Assembly (NCBI GenBank): GCA_025766275.1
Contig: JAFKAC010000050.1
Location: forward strand, 248,001 to 312,000
Source: Lactarius indigo
Lineage: Eukaryota; Basidiomycota; Agaricomycetes; Russulales; Russulaceae
Reading direction: 5' to 3'
Length of the DNA stretch: 64,000 bases
This document shows positions 1 through 12,370 of this stretch, piece by piece. A program made the position numbers and the translations under genes. The stretch's first letter is position 1, and every line of letters starts with the position of its first letter. The notes beneath the pieces were generated by a model that was not told the origin of the DNA, ran no database searches, and saw only the letters and a list, made by a program, of their open reading frames with translations.

Positions 1-330
1 ACGAACACCACCGGCATAATCCCGGGTCCGCTCAACGCGCAGTACTACGCGCCCGTTTCAGCGCCGAGCACGTCTACCGTCGGCACGGGCGGCGGACCCG
101 TCTTTGTCGCGTCAGGCGTCGACACCAGCTTTATCGCCGCCAAAGTTCTCACGCCTGTCAGCTTCACCGCGCAATGCAAGACCGTACCGTGGTTCGGCCC
201 TCGCGTTGCCACGTTGTCGCCCGGCTCACACCGGTAGCAGCGGCAATGACACGGCTGGCGCTAGGAGGGCATGGTCAGCGGCACGGTGCTCGGTTGTGCT
301 TCTTGCTGGTGTTGTGACGCTTAAGCGGAC
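1..330 (+). pseudogene. P1: acid-phosphatase-like 3' fragment, frameshifted
   Basis: Reading from base 1 gives the C-terminal part of a secreted acid-phosphatase-like protein, with the family block TGIIPGPLNAQYY followed by GGGPVFVASGVDTSF and the KTVPW motif. A stop interrupts the frame near position 237, and the Ser/Gly-rich linker and hydrophobic GPI-type tail that follow are in another frame. The same order of motifs recurs in twelve other relics in the window. The 5' part lies outside the window, so whether the upstream part was intact cannot be seen. Tail-to-tail with DUF6535 copy D1. Assignment to the phosphoesterase/acid phosphatase family comes from motif recognition only. Confidence 0.6.
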
Positions 331-712
331 TACACCGTACACTCCATGCGCGAGCAGTGTTGGTTGGCTGGCTCGACCAGGACCTAGTTTAGCTTATGTT
401 TGGATTTATCACTCTAAAGCTGATGCTGATGGGCACTGTACCAAGTGCCAACATAAAAGTACGCGTTTACACCCCCTGATATGAGATCGGCCGGTATTGT
501 TGAAGAATTGCGGCGTCGCACTATCTGAATATCTTACTGCAGGACATCCTGCGTCCCTATATAAGCATGGCTTGAGATATAGACAGCCCTTTCTATCTGC
601 CCTATTCAGCACGTACTGAGCTAGGGATGGGCTCAGCGACGGCAAGGAATTGTAGTGACTATTACATACGTTCCCGGTCCACTGTTGTACAGAAGTAAGG
701 AAACTCATGCCT
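331..712. other. Tail-to-tail spacer, unit type
   Basis: This spacer lies between the 3' ends of P1 and D1. Related spacers with recognisable common blocks (the gatcggc(c/t)ggta motif, and a cacagttgtacagaagtaagg block next to the DUF6535 stop) recur at 4.64-4.96, 9.22-9.57, 13.81-14.14, 25.1-25.4, 38.96-39.35, 42.18-42.52 and 46.85-47.1 kb. No coding signal is seen. It may hold the two polyadenylation regions. Confidence 0.5.
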
Positions 713-3524
713 TTAGCCTACAGAATCTGCAACAACGGATTTGAGATGCAATGTGTTACTATTACTACGGAATCGTGGAAAAGCCTCCAATGCCCTGCGC
801 CGCAGTTCCTTCCTGTCCATCCGGATCGGCTCGCCGTCCTCAATCTCCCGTACATCATCGCGGATATCCTCATCTAAGTTGGTGCTCTCAATCTCCCGCA
901 CAGTATCGCGGATATGTTCGTCGGGGCCCATATATCCTTGAACTATTTTGCCTACCGTGTCGAAGAGTATGGCCGTGATCGACTCCGGACACGACCAATC
1001 CGAGAAGATCCCACGGCCTGGGACAATCAGGTCGCATATAATATTAAGCAGGATACAGTGCGTCCCAGGAGATTGCCTGCTCTCCTCCCAGTGGGAGGTG
1101 ATAACTTGAAGGTGCCAGTGCAGAAGACGCTATTTGACTCGTCCAAAGAAGATATCGATAGAAGTCGTCGAAGGGAGAGAAAGAAAAGTTCGACGGTGAA
1201 ACCCGAGACCACCGCCGTCGCGTACATCTTGCAGGCGCCACAGTTGCCGTTTCATCGGGCCATCAGGCCGACGCAGAGAAACTGGGATCTTGTCGATGGA
1301 TTTCAGACTTTCAATGACTTCATCGTATCCCTCGATCTGCCCACCTAGGACTTCACGAAGTTGTAGGCCAAGTCTAGCTAACGCTTGAAGTTGTTGCCCA
1401 GGGAATATCAATTGCGGAGCGACTGTGGAGCTAGCTGTAGCTGGAATATTGAAAGTATCACTTATCAGGAAGGTTTCAGATCGGTGACGCTCATCGAATG
1501 ATACACCGGGAGTTGTCTCGTCAATTTGTGAGTAGCGTCGTCAATTGCATCTTGATAAACAGAGATCTGTCGGTCGACGTCCGCCATTTCGTCGGCCTCG
1601 AATTTAATGCGCTCTAATTCAGAAATCTGTTGTCCGTAGGTTAGTAGAATTTCTTCGGCTCGCTCCCAGGTCCTCTTCTGGGTCCAGGGCTCGAATGCCC
1701 GACGTAGGTCTTCGACGCTCTCCCATGCTACCTTGAGACATTGGTCGATCCTGTGAGCGCTCTCCTGTCCCGTCTCGTCCAGCTGTCTGTGTCCCGATTG
1801 AAAACGTACCAGTCCGTTCACCGCGTACCCAGCGAGCACTTTCAACTGGTTTCTACCTAGTGCCCGCTGAATGTCCACGATTGAAAGGCACGTCCAGCGT
1901 ATGATGAAAGATGTGTCGGATGTAGTCGTCGGTGACTGGTTGATCTTTTCAATATGGCCTATTTCGCTGACCACCTTGCTGACTTCTCCAAACGAGTCCA
2001 AAGGATGACCGATACAGCATACAAGTGAGGCTGTGGCTTCAACGCATACGCGCATGCGCCTACGCCTTGCCTCCTCATTTTCGAAATAGCTGTGATTATT
2101 GCAGGTCTCGAAAAGGTAGCGCATGCATCGAGAAATGGTGTGAGCGGTTCCTTCTGACGGGTGTAGGGAGTGAGGAACGAGAGAGAATTGACTGCTAGCG
2201 GGAGAAGTACCTGTCAGAGGCCCGTGCGCCTGAGAGACTTCTCTCCACACATTTGGCTCCATTCAGTGTTGAAAGAGCCAGGGATCGCCAACATGAGCGG
2301 TTCCATCTCGGCGTTTGCCGCTTTCCTATCGATCAACCATCGGACGGCGCGCACGTCACGGTCTTTGCGTCCATCGGGCTCCTCCATCACCACCCGTTCT
2401 TGACGTGCTCGAAATCTCGCAAACTCTTTGGAGGGAGAGCGGCCACAGAAACAGGATATCAGGAGCGTCCGTAGAAATAAAGCTAGCGTATCCGGGAACG
2501 GGGTCTGGTATAGTAACTCTGGGTGCCAGAGCGACAGAGACGTGCTGTACAGGGAGAGTAATCCGTAAAGGCAAATGGGAATAATCGTGATGACGCCAAT
2601 AAAGGTGTTGACATTGATGACGGAAATGCTCAGGCCGATAAAAAATAGGGCAAGCGAGAACCGAATCAACAAAGGGACTATTCTTGCCGCTGATCGCGTT
2701 AGCAAGGTACCTTGGAAAAAAAATTGTCGAAATCGCGCTCGCTTTAAAGGGTGATCGTACTCTTGCAAGACCTCCATATAGGATCGAATCCGTTGTTGAA
2801 TGAAGGTCGCAAGAAGTGCTGCACAGAGACTGAACACGAGACCGAGCAGCCACGCACTGTTCACTTGGACGGCTGTATCCGATGTCTTGAATGCTGGGTA
2901 AGGTGGTGGGGGAGTAGATGAGATAGAGACCTGCGGGGCGATAGATGCGATTTGCTGTGAGATCTGGGCGAGCATCGCAACCGATTGCTGCTGGTAATAT
3001 ACAGATTGTTGTGCAGGATCCGGTTGTAAATTCTTAAGACTGTCGACGAGGAAGGAAGTGAGAACGGCAGCAAACAAGCCGGCCTGTGGAAACGTGGTTA
3101 GGTTTCAGGGTCTGCGCTGGACACGGGAAGATAGACACACGAACGTAGGAACACCATCCATTTCCGCTAATATACCTTGGAAAAGAGCTTCATCGTGGGC
3201 TTGAGCTTCTTTGCTGTAAAGGGACCAGAGGGCATTGGCACCGTCATTGAAATCATTGTGCTCGCCATTAGAAGAATTGTTCAACCCTCTCCCTCCTGGA
3301 TTTACAATATCGCCGACTGGTCAGATTTCCACGTACTCAACAACACAAAATACGCACTGGGTCCCAAACGTGTTCCGAGAGTCTTAGACCGCGCCTCTTC
3401 CTCTAATTCATCTTTTGGACCTTCAAGCTTTAATACCCATCGGAAAAGAGACTCACTAAGACTCACTAAGAGATAGCTGTTCTCCTTGTTCGGGATCACT
3501 TCTGCGCTTTGTGCGTCTGGACAT
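713..3524 (-). pseudogene. D1: DUF6535 gene, multiply frameshifted
   Basis: All family blocks are present in order: first exon (3467-3524), second exon (3141-3284), a 57-nt intron (3084-3140) and the long exon from 3083 down to 713. The acceptor before exon 2 has changed from AG to AA, and the internal Met next to it has become TTG. The long exon changes frame near 2240 (in the IPGSFNTEW..VWREV block), 1490 (after the QLPG block), 1195 (after DGGGLGF) and 1090. The N-terminal domain with its membrane segments is still readable. At least five independent lesions make a product very unlikely. It shares its spacer with P1 downstream and its promoter block with P2. Confidence 0.8.
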
Positions 3525-3769
3525 GATATCTACTAGAATGATGGAGGAAGTTCAAACTAAAGTGCAGCTTATGATACGCTGCCTCATGCTGTACTGTACA
3601 TGCCAATTGGGTCATAGTCAGCCGGATCAGTTCAGGTCAGCTGATCCGGGTCAAAGATCTCAATGAGGTCGTCTGCTTAGATTGTGGCTTACGCAACCAA
3701 CCTGAAGTTGCGATAAAAAAGGAAGTGGCGCGTGGGAAAAGAAACACGTGAGCCTTTCGGTTGCCTCGG

Positions 3770-4580
3770 TTGCCTCCCGCCTTGCATGCCATCGGAACTT
3801 CAACGACTTTTCTCCTGATGTTTATACGTTAATGCCTCGGCTCTCCCTCCGTAGTTGTGACCCCCAATGATTGCCATGGTACCACCATTGACTTGCGGGC
3901 TAGTGAGTCGATTACCGGCTAGTCCTATTGCTCAACAATACCAACTGCAAGATCACCTTCGACGAGACTGAGACATACACTGTCACCCTGCTGGAGGTGT
4001 CGTCGCCGAGTATTCGCGGGACGGTCGACTCGACCTACTACACGCAGTACTCCACACTCTCCACCGTGGAGGCAAATTGGAGTCTCGGGTCGCTTAGTTG
4101 CGACAGCACGAGCAAGTACGTCCTACGTCTCCCCAATTCCTCAAGCTAACCTCCGTCCCACAGGAACCTTTTGGACGTCTACCCCTTCATTTCCAATGCG
4201 ACAGGCTAGACCAACCTCGACGTCTCCATCGCCGACATCCCGCTGACGAAAACCACCAGCACGATCCCAGGCCCACTCAACGTGCAGCACTACGTGCCCG
4301 TCACTGTCAAACACATTCGCTGTTGGCGCGGGCGTTGGTCCCGTGTTTGTCGCTTCAGGCGTCGACACCAGCGTCACCACCGTGACTGCCAAACCTCCCG
4401 CGCCAGTCAGCCCTCACTGGCTGCGCAAGGCAAGACCGTCCCGTGGCTCGGCCCGCGCGTTGCCGACTCGTCCAGTGGAAGCCGTAACGGCGCTGCTGGC
4501 GCTAGGGAGGGCATGGTCGGTGCCACGGTGCTCGGGGCGCTTCTTGTGGACGTTGCGACGCTTCTTCTGGCTCGAGGAGC
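3770..4580 (+). pseudogene. P2: acid-phosphatase-like relic
   Basis: Starts within the NFNDF block of the phosphatase. It carries FDETETYTV, the GTVDSTYYTQYSTLSTVEAN core, a typical intron (gtacgtcc...cccacag, near 4117-4162), ADIPLT, and the Ser-rich linker with a hydrophobic tail. Stops and frameshifts occur in the QWLF region, after SNATG (a TAG) and after VPVTV. It is a partial copy lacking the 5' half. Head-to-head with D1, tail-to-tail with D2. If whole, the protein would be a secreted, GPI-anchored phosphomonoesterase; this copy cannot make one. Confidence 0.65.
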
Positions 4581-4640
4581 GGACTACACGCGACGTGCGA
4601 ATGGTGTTGGTTCGCTGATTCTGCTCGTTTAGCTAATGTT

Positions 4641-4962
4641 TGGTTGCCATGTATAGGACTCGGATTTGTTATTCTAAAAGTGATGCTGATGTATACTTTA
4701 CCGCGGTGCCAGCATGAAAATACACGTTCACACCTCTTGGTATGAGATCGGCTGGTATCTGGACATCTTTGCTGCAGGCCATCCACCCTATCTGCGCAGG
4801 TCTTGAGATGAAGACGGCCCTCTCTATCTGCCCAATTTAACATGTAGTAAACTAGCTTAGAGCGGGATGGACTTAGTGATCGCAAGAAGTTGTAATCGTT
4901 ACAGGATGCGTCTCCATGATGTTTCTAGTTCACAGTCATACAAAAGTAGGAAGCCCGTGACT
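4641..4962. other. Tail-to-tail spacer between P2 and D2
   Basis: Contains the common spacer blocks described for 331-712. I see no gene, RNA or transposon signal in it. Confidence 0.45.
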
Positions 4963-7697
4963 CTAGCCTACGGAATCTACATCATCGGGTTCGAGATGCT
5001 CTGGACTACCACGGGATCGTGCAATAGCCGCCAATGCCCTGCGCTGCAGTTCCCTCCTGTCCATCTGGCTCGTCCTGGCGTCCTCAATCTCCCGTACACC
5101 ATCAGGGACATACTCATCTGGGCCGGCGCTCTCAATCTCCCGCACAGCATCGCGGATATGCTCATCTGGGCCCGTGTATCCTCGAAGCACATTGCCTGTC
5201 ACGTCAAGGAGCATGGTTGTGATAGACTCTGGATACGAAAAATCCGAGAAGATCCCACGGCCTGGGATAATCAGGTCGCAAATGATATTAAGCAAGATAT
5301 ATTGCGTCCCGAGCGACTCCTTGCCCTCCGTCCAGTGGGACGTGATAACCTTGAAGGTGCCAGTGTAGAAGACGCTGTTTTGTTCGTCCAAAGAAGATAT
5401 AGATAGAAGTCGTCGAAGAGAGAGGAAGAAAAGTTCGACGGTAAACCCAAGACCACCGCCGTCGCGCAGATCGAGCAGACGCCACAATTGCCGTCTCATC
5501 AAACCATTGGGTCGACGTAGAGCAACAGGGACATTGTCGACGGATTTCAGGCTTTCAAGTACTTCCTCGTACCCCTCGGATACTTGACCATCCAGGACTT
5601 CACGAAGCTTTCGGCCGAGTCTCGCCAACGCTTTCAGCTGTTGTCCCGGGAATATCAACTGCGAGGTGAGTAGTGCGCTACCTGTGACAGGCGCATTGAA
5701 AACCCCGCTTATCAGTGAGGGTTCGGACTGTTGAGGCCCAACGAATGATACACCGGGAAGTTGTCGAATCAACCCGTAAGTGGCGTTATCCATCGCGTCT
5801 TGATAAAGAGAGATCTCTTGGTCGACGGTTTTCATACCATCCGCTTCGACTTGAATGCGCTCCAATTCTGAAATCTTTTGCTCGCGGTTTCGTAAGGTCT
5901 CTTCGGCTTGCTTTTTGGCCCCCTCCTGGGGCCAGGGCTCGAATGCTTGACGTAGGTCCTCAACGCAATCCCATGCTGTCTGGAGAGATTCATCGATACT
6001 CGGAGCGCCCTCCCTCTCCGTCTCGTTCGGTGGCCCGTATTCCGATTGAAAGCGTACCAGTTCGTTCGCCGCGTACCCGGCGAGCACCTGTAGCCGGTTT
6101 TGTCCCAGTATCCGCTGAATGACCATGAGTGAGAGGCACGTCCAGCGTATAATGAACGATGTATCGGATGTGGTCGTCGGTGAATTGACCCTTTCAGTCT
6201 GGCCTATTTCGCTGACCACCTTGCCAACTTCTCCAAACCAGTCCAGTCGATAATCGAGATGGCATACAAGCGCGGCCGCAGCCTCAACGCATACGCGCAT
6301 GCGCCTATGTCTTGCCTCCTCGCTTCCGAAATAACTGTGATGGTTGCAGGTCTCGAAAAGGTAGCGGACGCATCGAGAAATGGCGGCTCCTTTTAGCGGA
6401 GGTGTAGAGTGAGATGTGAGAGAGACTTGACGACCAGCGGGTGGAGACTCTGACGTGTCGTGCGTCCGATAGGAGACCTCTCTCCAGACATCCTGGCCCC
6501 ATTCAGTGTTGAAAGCGCCAGGGATCGCAGACACGAATGGTTCCATCTCGGCGTTTGCCATGGTTCTATCGATCAACCATTGGATGGTGCGCACATCACG
6601 GTCTTTGCGTTCATCGTCCCCCTCCATCACCTTCCGTTCTCTAGATGCTTCAACATAGGTAGATAGTCCAAAGAAATAGGTTAGGTAAACGTCTTGAGTC
6701 CCAGGAGTGCCATAGGAGGATAAAAAAAAAATAATGATGAAAACGACCGTGACGATGCCAATAGTTGTATTGACATCGAACATGGAAATGCCCAAGCCTA
6801 AAAAAAATAGGAAGAGCGAGGAACGGATCGTAGCAGTGGCTGTTGACGCCACCGACTGCGCTGACCAGGTAGCATCGAAAAAAAATTGTCGAAACCGCGC
6901 TCGCTTCAGAGGTTGATCGTACCGCTGAAAGATTTGCAGATGGGACCGAACTCCCTGTTGAACGAAAGTTGCACAAAACGCTGCAACCAAGCTGTGAATG
7001 AGGCCGACGAGCCAGAAAGAGTTCATTGCCACGTTTGCCTTTGAGGAGTGGAATATTGGGTAAGGTGGTGGGGGGGTGGATGGGACAGAGACCTGTGGGG
7101 CGATAGATGCGATCTGCTGTGAGATCTGGGCGAGCATCGCGACCGATTGTTGCTGATAGTATACCGATTGTTGTGCAGGATCAGGTTGCAAATTCTTAAG
7201 ACCGTCGATGAGGAAGGAAGTGATAACGCCAGCAAACAAGCCGGCCTGTGGAGACGCAGGTAAATTCAAGTTTACGCTGAACACGAGAGTATACACGCAC
7301 GAATGTGGGGACTCCACTCATATCTGCTAGCAAACCTTGGAACAGTGCTTCATCGTGGGCTTGAGCCTCTTTGCTGTAAAGAGACCAGAGGGCATTGGCA
7401 CCATCATCGAAGTCCTTGCGCTCGCTTTGAGCTGGGCCATCTGAAGAATTGTTCATTGCTCCCCCTCCCAGGCCTGCGTCTGCAACGAATCACCGACTCG
7501 TTAGATCGCCACGTATTCAATGACACAATATACGCACCAGGTTCCAAACGTCTTCCAGGAGTCCCAGACCGCGACTCTTCCCGTACCCCATCTTTTGGTC
7601 CATGAATACTTGTTGGAAAAGAGGTGATCTAAGATTTACCAAGGGATAGCTGTTCTCCTCGTTCGGGGTCACTCCTGCGCCTTGTGCGTCTGGGCAT
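4963..7697 (-). CDS. D2: DUF6535 membrane protein (intact)
   Basis: Three-exon model: exon 1 at 7640-7697, exon 2 at 7301-7479, exon 3 at 4963-7245, giving 839 residues. The ATG at 7697 begins MPRRTRRRSDPERGEQLSL. It is chosen because the block is conserved upstream of nearly every copy and splices in phase (donor gtaaatc, acceptor ttgcag) to the ALWSLYSKEAQAHDE start of the DUF6535 domain. A 55-nt intron then separates ...PTF from AGLFAGV. Four hydrophobic segments follow, one starting at residue 80 and three between roughly 155 and 260. The remaining C-terminal part of about 550 residues is helical and probably cytosolic, with an IPGAFNTEWGQDVWREV block and a coiled-coil-like QKISELERIQVEAD stretch. 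The function of DUF6535 proteins is unknown. No lesion is visible in this copy. Confidence 0.85.
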
Positions 7698-8094
7698 TGC
7701 GATATCCACCAGAATGGGTTGAAATGATGGTAATAGGGTGAGCGGAGTAAGGAAGTTCAAGCTCAAGTGCTGCCTCATGGCAGTAGCGGGTACCATAACC
7801 CTGCGCGCTTTCACCTACCATCTGACACGAGTAATGGAACGTCCCGGCCTCGTTATCGCCGGCTGAGTTATAGAGCCTTTCTTGAAAACAGGGGTCAGAA
7901 CTCAAGACATTCAGACTTCAGATAGCTGCCGCATTGATAAAAATAGGTTCAGACCAACCAGTGGCGACCAGCAATGCAAGCGAATGGGTCCAAAGCGTGT
8001 AACCAACATCGATAGACTCAAAAGTAAGGGAGATTCCCACACCCGGCGGTTGACGACACATTCCACCCACATCCCCCGGGCCTCTTCTCCCTCC
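7698..8094. promoter_or_regulatory. Divergent promoter block D2 / P3
   Basis: This is the head-to-head spacer between D2 exon 1 and P3. Its blocks recur upstream of the DUF6535 genes elsewhere: aggttcagaccaa(c/t)ca, gagtatagag(a/c)-like and gggtcagaactcaagac-like strings, and tcacctaccatctgacacgag. Versions are at 12.37-12.8, 16.96-17.3, 17.5-17.86, 25.5-25.6, 32.5-32.9, 35.85-36.1, 40.45-40.7, 43.73-44.0 and 48.4-48.75 kb. Conservation outside the coding sequence suggests a shared promoter or simply recent duplication; sequence alone does not decide which. Confidence 0.4.
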
Positions 8095-9220
8095 TCAGGC
8101 TCCTGTTCGTCTCGTCGCTGCAATGCTCGCCGCCGAGATCAACCATCCTTTTGTTGCAACGTTATATTACGGGCGCTGCAATTTGTCCCCTGAGGGTCCT
8201 CTCGTTAAATTCCCCAACAGTGGCAGGCTCCAAACCCAAGATCTTCTCCGGCAAAAGCTGCAAGACCGTCTCACTCTACCATTCAGGTCTATTTCACAGT
8301 TGTTTTACACAAACACTTCCACACCTCATACAACTTCTACGTACACAAGCACAACCGTACCATTTTCTATAATTCGGCCACCTCCCGCTTTGCGCTTCAT
8401 CGCAACTTCAACAACTTTGCCCCCGACATCACGTCCCTTCAAGTTAGTGGCTGTTCGTGACACCGAATATGGCCAACGATGGCCATGATACCACCATTGA
8501 ATTTGCGGGCCAATGGGTCCATCACTGGCTCGTCCAGTCACACTACTCAATGACACTAACTTCAACAACGCCGTATTCTGATCCTCCTTACTTTTGACAA
8601 AACTGAGAGACAAACCGTCAACAACTCATCTTCTCTCCACTCTTGCTGCCCTTGAGAGTGCTTGCTGCACCGTCGACTCGAACTACTACACGTGCAACTC
8701 CTCACTCTCTACTGTGGAGGTAAACTGGGGTCTCGGGTTGCTCGGCCGCGGCAACACGAACAAGTACATCCTCCAATCACACATTTCCCCTAAAGCTACT
8801 AACGTCCGCCCCGCTCCCGATCATTTACTCCTTCGTTGCCAATGCAACAGGTTCGACGTCTCCCTTGCCAACATCCCGCTGGCGAACATCGCTGGCACGA
8901 TACCGGGCCGCTTCACGTGCAGTACTACGTGCCCGTCACTGTACCAAACACGTCTGCTGTTGGTGCGGGCGGCTGTCCCGTCTTGATCGCATCAGGCGCT
9001 GACACCAGCTTTCTTGCTGCCAATCCTCCCACACCCGTCAACCTGACCGTGCAGAGAAAGACTGTGCCATGGCTTGGCCCACAGGTTGTAGCGGCGTCAT
9101 CTAACACATCGTCCAGTGGTAGCGGCAATTGCGCGGCGGACGCCAGGGAAGGAATGGTGTACACCACGGTACCCGGCGTGCTCCTTGAGGGTGTTGTGAC
9201 GCTTCTTCTGACTTGGGGAG
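8095..9220 (+). pseudogene. P3: acid-phosphatase-like relic
   Basis: One of the longer phosphatase relics. It starts with a hydrophobic signal-peptide-like stretch near 8098-8140, then SKPKIFSGKS, a likely intron near 8287, the HNR.IFYNSATSR / NFNNF block, the QWLF..PNM.NDGHDTTI block (here with TAG in place of the Gln codon near 8453), the STVEVNWGLG core, a second intron, ADIPLT-type sequence, GGGPV-type sequence and the Ser/Gly linker (about 9100-9140) with a hydrophobic tail. Several frame changes. The usual TGA after the tail has become TGG. Not translatable as one protein. Confidence 0.65.
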
Positions 9221-9566
9221 CGGATTACGTGCGGCGTGCGAACGGTGTTGGTTCGCTGGTTCGGCCTGGACTTAGTTTAGGTTGGCGTGGGTGGGACTTG
9301 ATGAGCACTGTACTGCTGTACCAACATGAAAATACGTTTATACAGAGATTGGCTGGTATTATTGAATAGCTGCAGCGACGCGCTATGCGAGTATCTTTGC
9401 CACAAGTCATCCTGTGTCTTATTTACGCATGACTTGAGATAGCCATCTCCCTATTCAGCACGTACCGAGCTAGGAATGGACTTGGCAATCGCAAGGTGTA
9501 GTGATCATTACATGTGTTCCTAGTCCACAGTTGTACAGAAGTAAGGAAACTCGTGCCCCTACTAGT
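9221..9566. other. Tail-to-tail spacer between P3 and D3
   Basis: Unit-type spacer with the cacagttgtacagaagtaagg block at 9530-9550. No gene seen. Confidence 0.45.
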
Positions 9567-12370
9567 CTACGGAAGCTGTAACAACGGGTGAGAGATGCTG
9601 TGGGTTACTACGGAATCGTGGAAACGCCTCCAATGCCCTGCGCCGCAGTTCCATCCTGTCCATCCGGATCGGATCGGCGTCCTGGATTTCTCGTACACCA
9701 TCGCGGGTATCTTCGTCGGGGTTGGCACTCTCAATTTCCCCACAGCCTCGCGGATATCCTCATCCGGACCCTCATATTCTCGAAGCAAATCACCTACCAT
9801 GTTGACGAGCGCGGTTGTGATGGACTCTGGGTATGAATAATCGGAGAAGGTCCCACGACCCGAGATAATGAGGTCGCAAATGATATTAAGTAGGATACAG
9901 TGCGTCGCGAGAGATTCCTTGCTCTTCTCCCAGTAGGACTTGATAGTGTTGAAGGTGCCGGTGTAAAAGATGCTATTCGATTCGTGCAACGGAGATATCG
10001 ATAAAAGTCGTTGAAGGGAGAGGAAGAAAAGTTCGACGGTAAACCCAAGACCGCCGCCATCGCGTAGATCTTGCAGACGCAACAGTTGCCGTCTCACCAA
10101 GCCATCGGGTCGACGTAGAGCAACAGGGACTTTGTCGACGGATTTCAGGCTTTCAAGTACTTCCTCGTACCCCTCGGCAACCTGACCATCCAGAACTTCA
10201 CGAAGCTTTCGGCCAAGTCCCGCCAACGCTTTAAGCTGTTGTCCTGGGAATATAAATTGGAAGGTGAGTGGGGCACTACCTGTGACTGGCGTGTTGAAAA
10301 TATCGTTTATCAGTGAGGGAGAGGATCGGTGCGGCTCGTCGAATGATACACCGGGAAGTTGTCGAATCAACCCGTAAGTGGCGTTATCTATCGTGTCTTG
10401 ATAAACAGAGAGCTCTCGGTCGACGTTTTTCATGTGATCGGCTTCGACTTGAATGCGCTCCAGCTCCGAAATTTGTTGTTCGTGGTTTCGTAGGATCTCT
10501 TTGACTTGGTCTTTGGCGCCATCCTGGGACCAGGGCTCGAACGCTTGACGTAGGTCCTCAACGCACTCCCATGCTGTCCGGAGAGATTCGTCGATCCTCT
10601 GAGTGCCTTCACGTCCCGCCTCGTCTGGTTGTCCGTATTCCAATTGTCTGTTCACCGCGTACCTAGCGGGCACCTGCAGCCGATTTCTGCCGAGTATCCG
10701 CTGAACATCCATGAGTGAGAGGCACGTCCAGCGTATGACGAATGATGTATCAGATGTGATTGTCGGTGAATTGACCTTTTCAATATGGCCGATTTCGCTG
10801 AGCACCTTGGCGACTTCTCCAAACCAGTCGAGTCGATAGTCGATACGGCATATGAGCTCCGCCGCGGCCTCAACGCAAGCGCGCATGCGCCTATGTCTTG
10901 CCTCTTCGTTTTCGAAATAACTGTGATGGTTGCAGGTCTCGAAAAGGTATCCTAAGGATCGAGAAATTTTGTCAATCGTGGTTCCTTCTCGCGAATGTGG
11001 GGGATAAGGTGTAGAGGAGACTTGAAGACCAGTAAGTGGAGGACCCGTCGGAGGCTTTGACGTGCCGCACGTGACCCCTTTCCAAACATCTTGGCCCCAT
11101 TTGGTGTTGAACGAGCCAGGGATAGCCAACACGAGCGATTCCATCTCGGCGTTTGCCGCTTTCCTATCGATCAACCATAGGATGGCACGCACGTCACGGT
11201 CTTTGCGTCCATCGGGCTCCTCCATCACCACCTGTTCTTGACGTGCTTTGAATATCGCAAACTCTTTGGAGGGAGAGCGGCGACCGAAGCAGGATAGCAC
11301 GAGCATCCGTAAAATTAATGCTAGCGTATCCGGGAACGGGGACTGGTATAGTAACTCCGGGTGCCGGAGAGACGCAAACGTGCTATACAGGGAGAGCGAT
11401 CCGTAGACGCAAATGAAAATGGTCGTGGTGACGCCGATAGAAGTGTCGACATTGATGACGGAAATGATCAGGCCGAAAAAAAATAGGAGAAGCGAGGTCC
11501 GAATCAACAAAGGGACTGCTCTTGCCGTTGATCGCGTTGACCAGGAGCCTTGGAAAAAGAATTGTCGAAATCGCGCTCGCTTCAGAGGATGATCATACTG
11601 CTGCAAGGCCTCCATATAGGATCGGACCCGCTGTTGAACGAAAGTCGCAAGAAGCGCTGCACACAGACTGAGCACAAGACCAAGCAGCCACGCAAAGTTC
11701 ACTTGGAGGGCTGTACTCGATGTCTTGAATGCCGGGTAAGGTGGTAGGGGAGTAGATGAGATAGACACCTGCGGGGCGATGGACGCGATTTGCTGTGAGA
11801 TCTGGGCGAGCATAGCAACCGATTGTTGTTGATAGTACACCGATTGTTGTGCGGGATCCACTTGTAAATTCTTAAGACTGTCGACGAGGAAGGAAGTGAG
11901 AACGGCAGCAAACAAGCCGGCCTGTGGAATCGCGGTTAGGATTCACGGTCGGTGTCGGACACGGGGAGATAGACGCACAAATGTAGGAACACCATCCATT
12001 TCCGCTAATATGCCATGGAACAGAGCTTCGTCGTGGGTTTGAGCCTCTTTGCTGTAAAGGGACCAGAGGGCATTGGCACCGTCATCGAAATCCTTTTTTT
12101 TTCTTTGTTTTTTGGATCCATCCTTGCGCTCGCCATCCGAGGAATTTTTCATCGCACTCTCTCCTGAATCTACAACATGTCACCCGCTCGTCAGATCTCC
12201 ACGTACTCGACGATACAAGATACGCACCAGGAGTCTTAGGCCGCGCCTCTTCCTCTAAGTCATCTTTTGGACCATCAATAACTTGTCGGAAAAGAGACGA
12301 TCTAGGACTCACCAAGAGGTAGTTGTTCTCCTTGTTCGGGGTCACTCCTGCGCTTTGTGCGTCTGGGCAT
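9567..12370 (-). CDS. D3: DUF6535 membrane protein, altered C-terminus
   Basis: Exons 12313-12370, 11979-12169 and 9567-11921 give 867 residues. Exon 2 is 12 nt longer than in most copies because of a Lys-rich insert (GSKKQRKKK), seen as an A-rich run at 12094-12112. The DUF6535 domain, the four hydrophobic segments and the long C-terminal helical region are intact. About 60 residues before the end, the reading frame has shifted relative to all other copies (after DEDIREAVG, near 9740), so the usual EIES...RRELQRRALEAF tail is replaced by an unrelated basic, Trp-rich tail. The frame stays open to the stop at 9567. It could be a functional variant or the first step of decay. Confidence 0.78.

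Noticed and set aside
5715..6122. Plus-strand open frame of 135 codons opposite D2, and similar ones opposite the other DUF6535 genes
   Set aside because: These are antisense shadows of the conserved coding region. They recur only because the sense strand is conserved and show no family motif.
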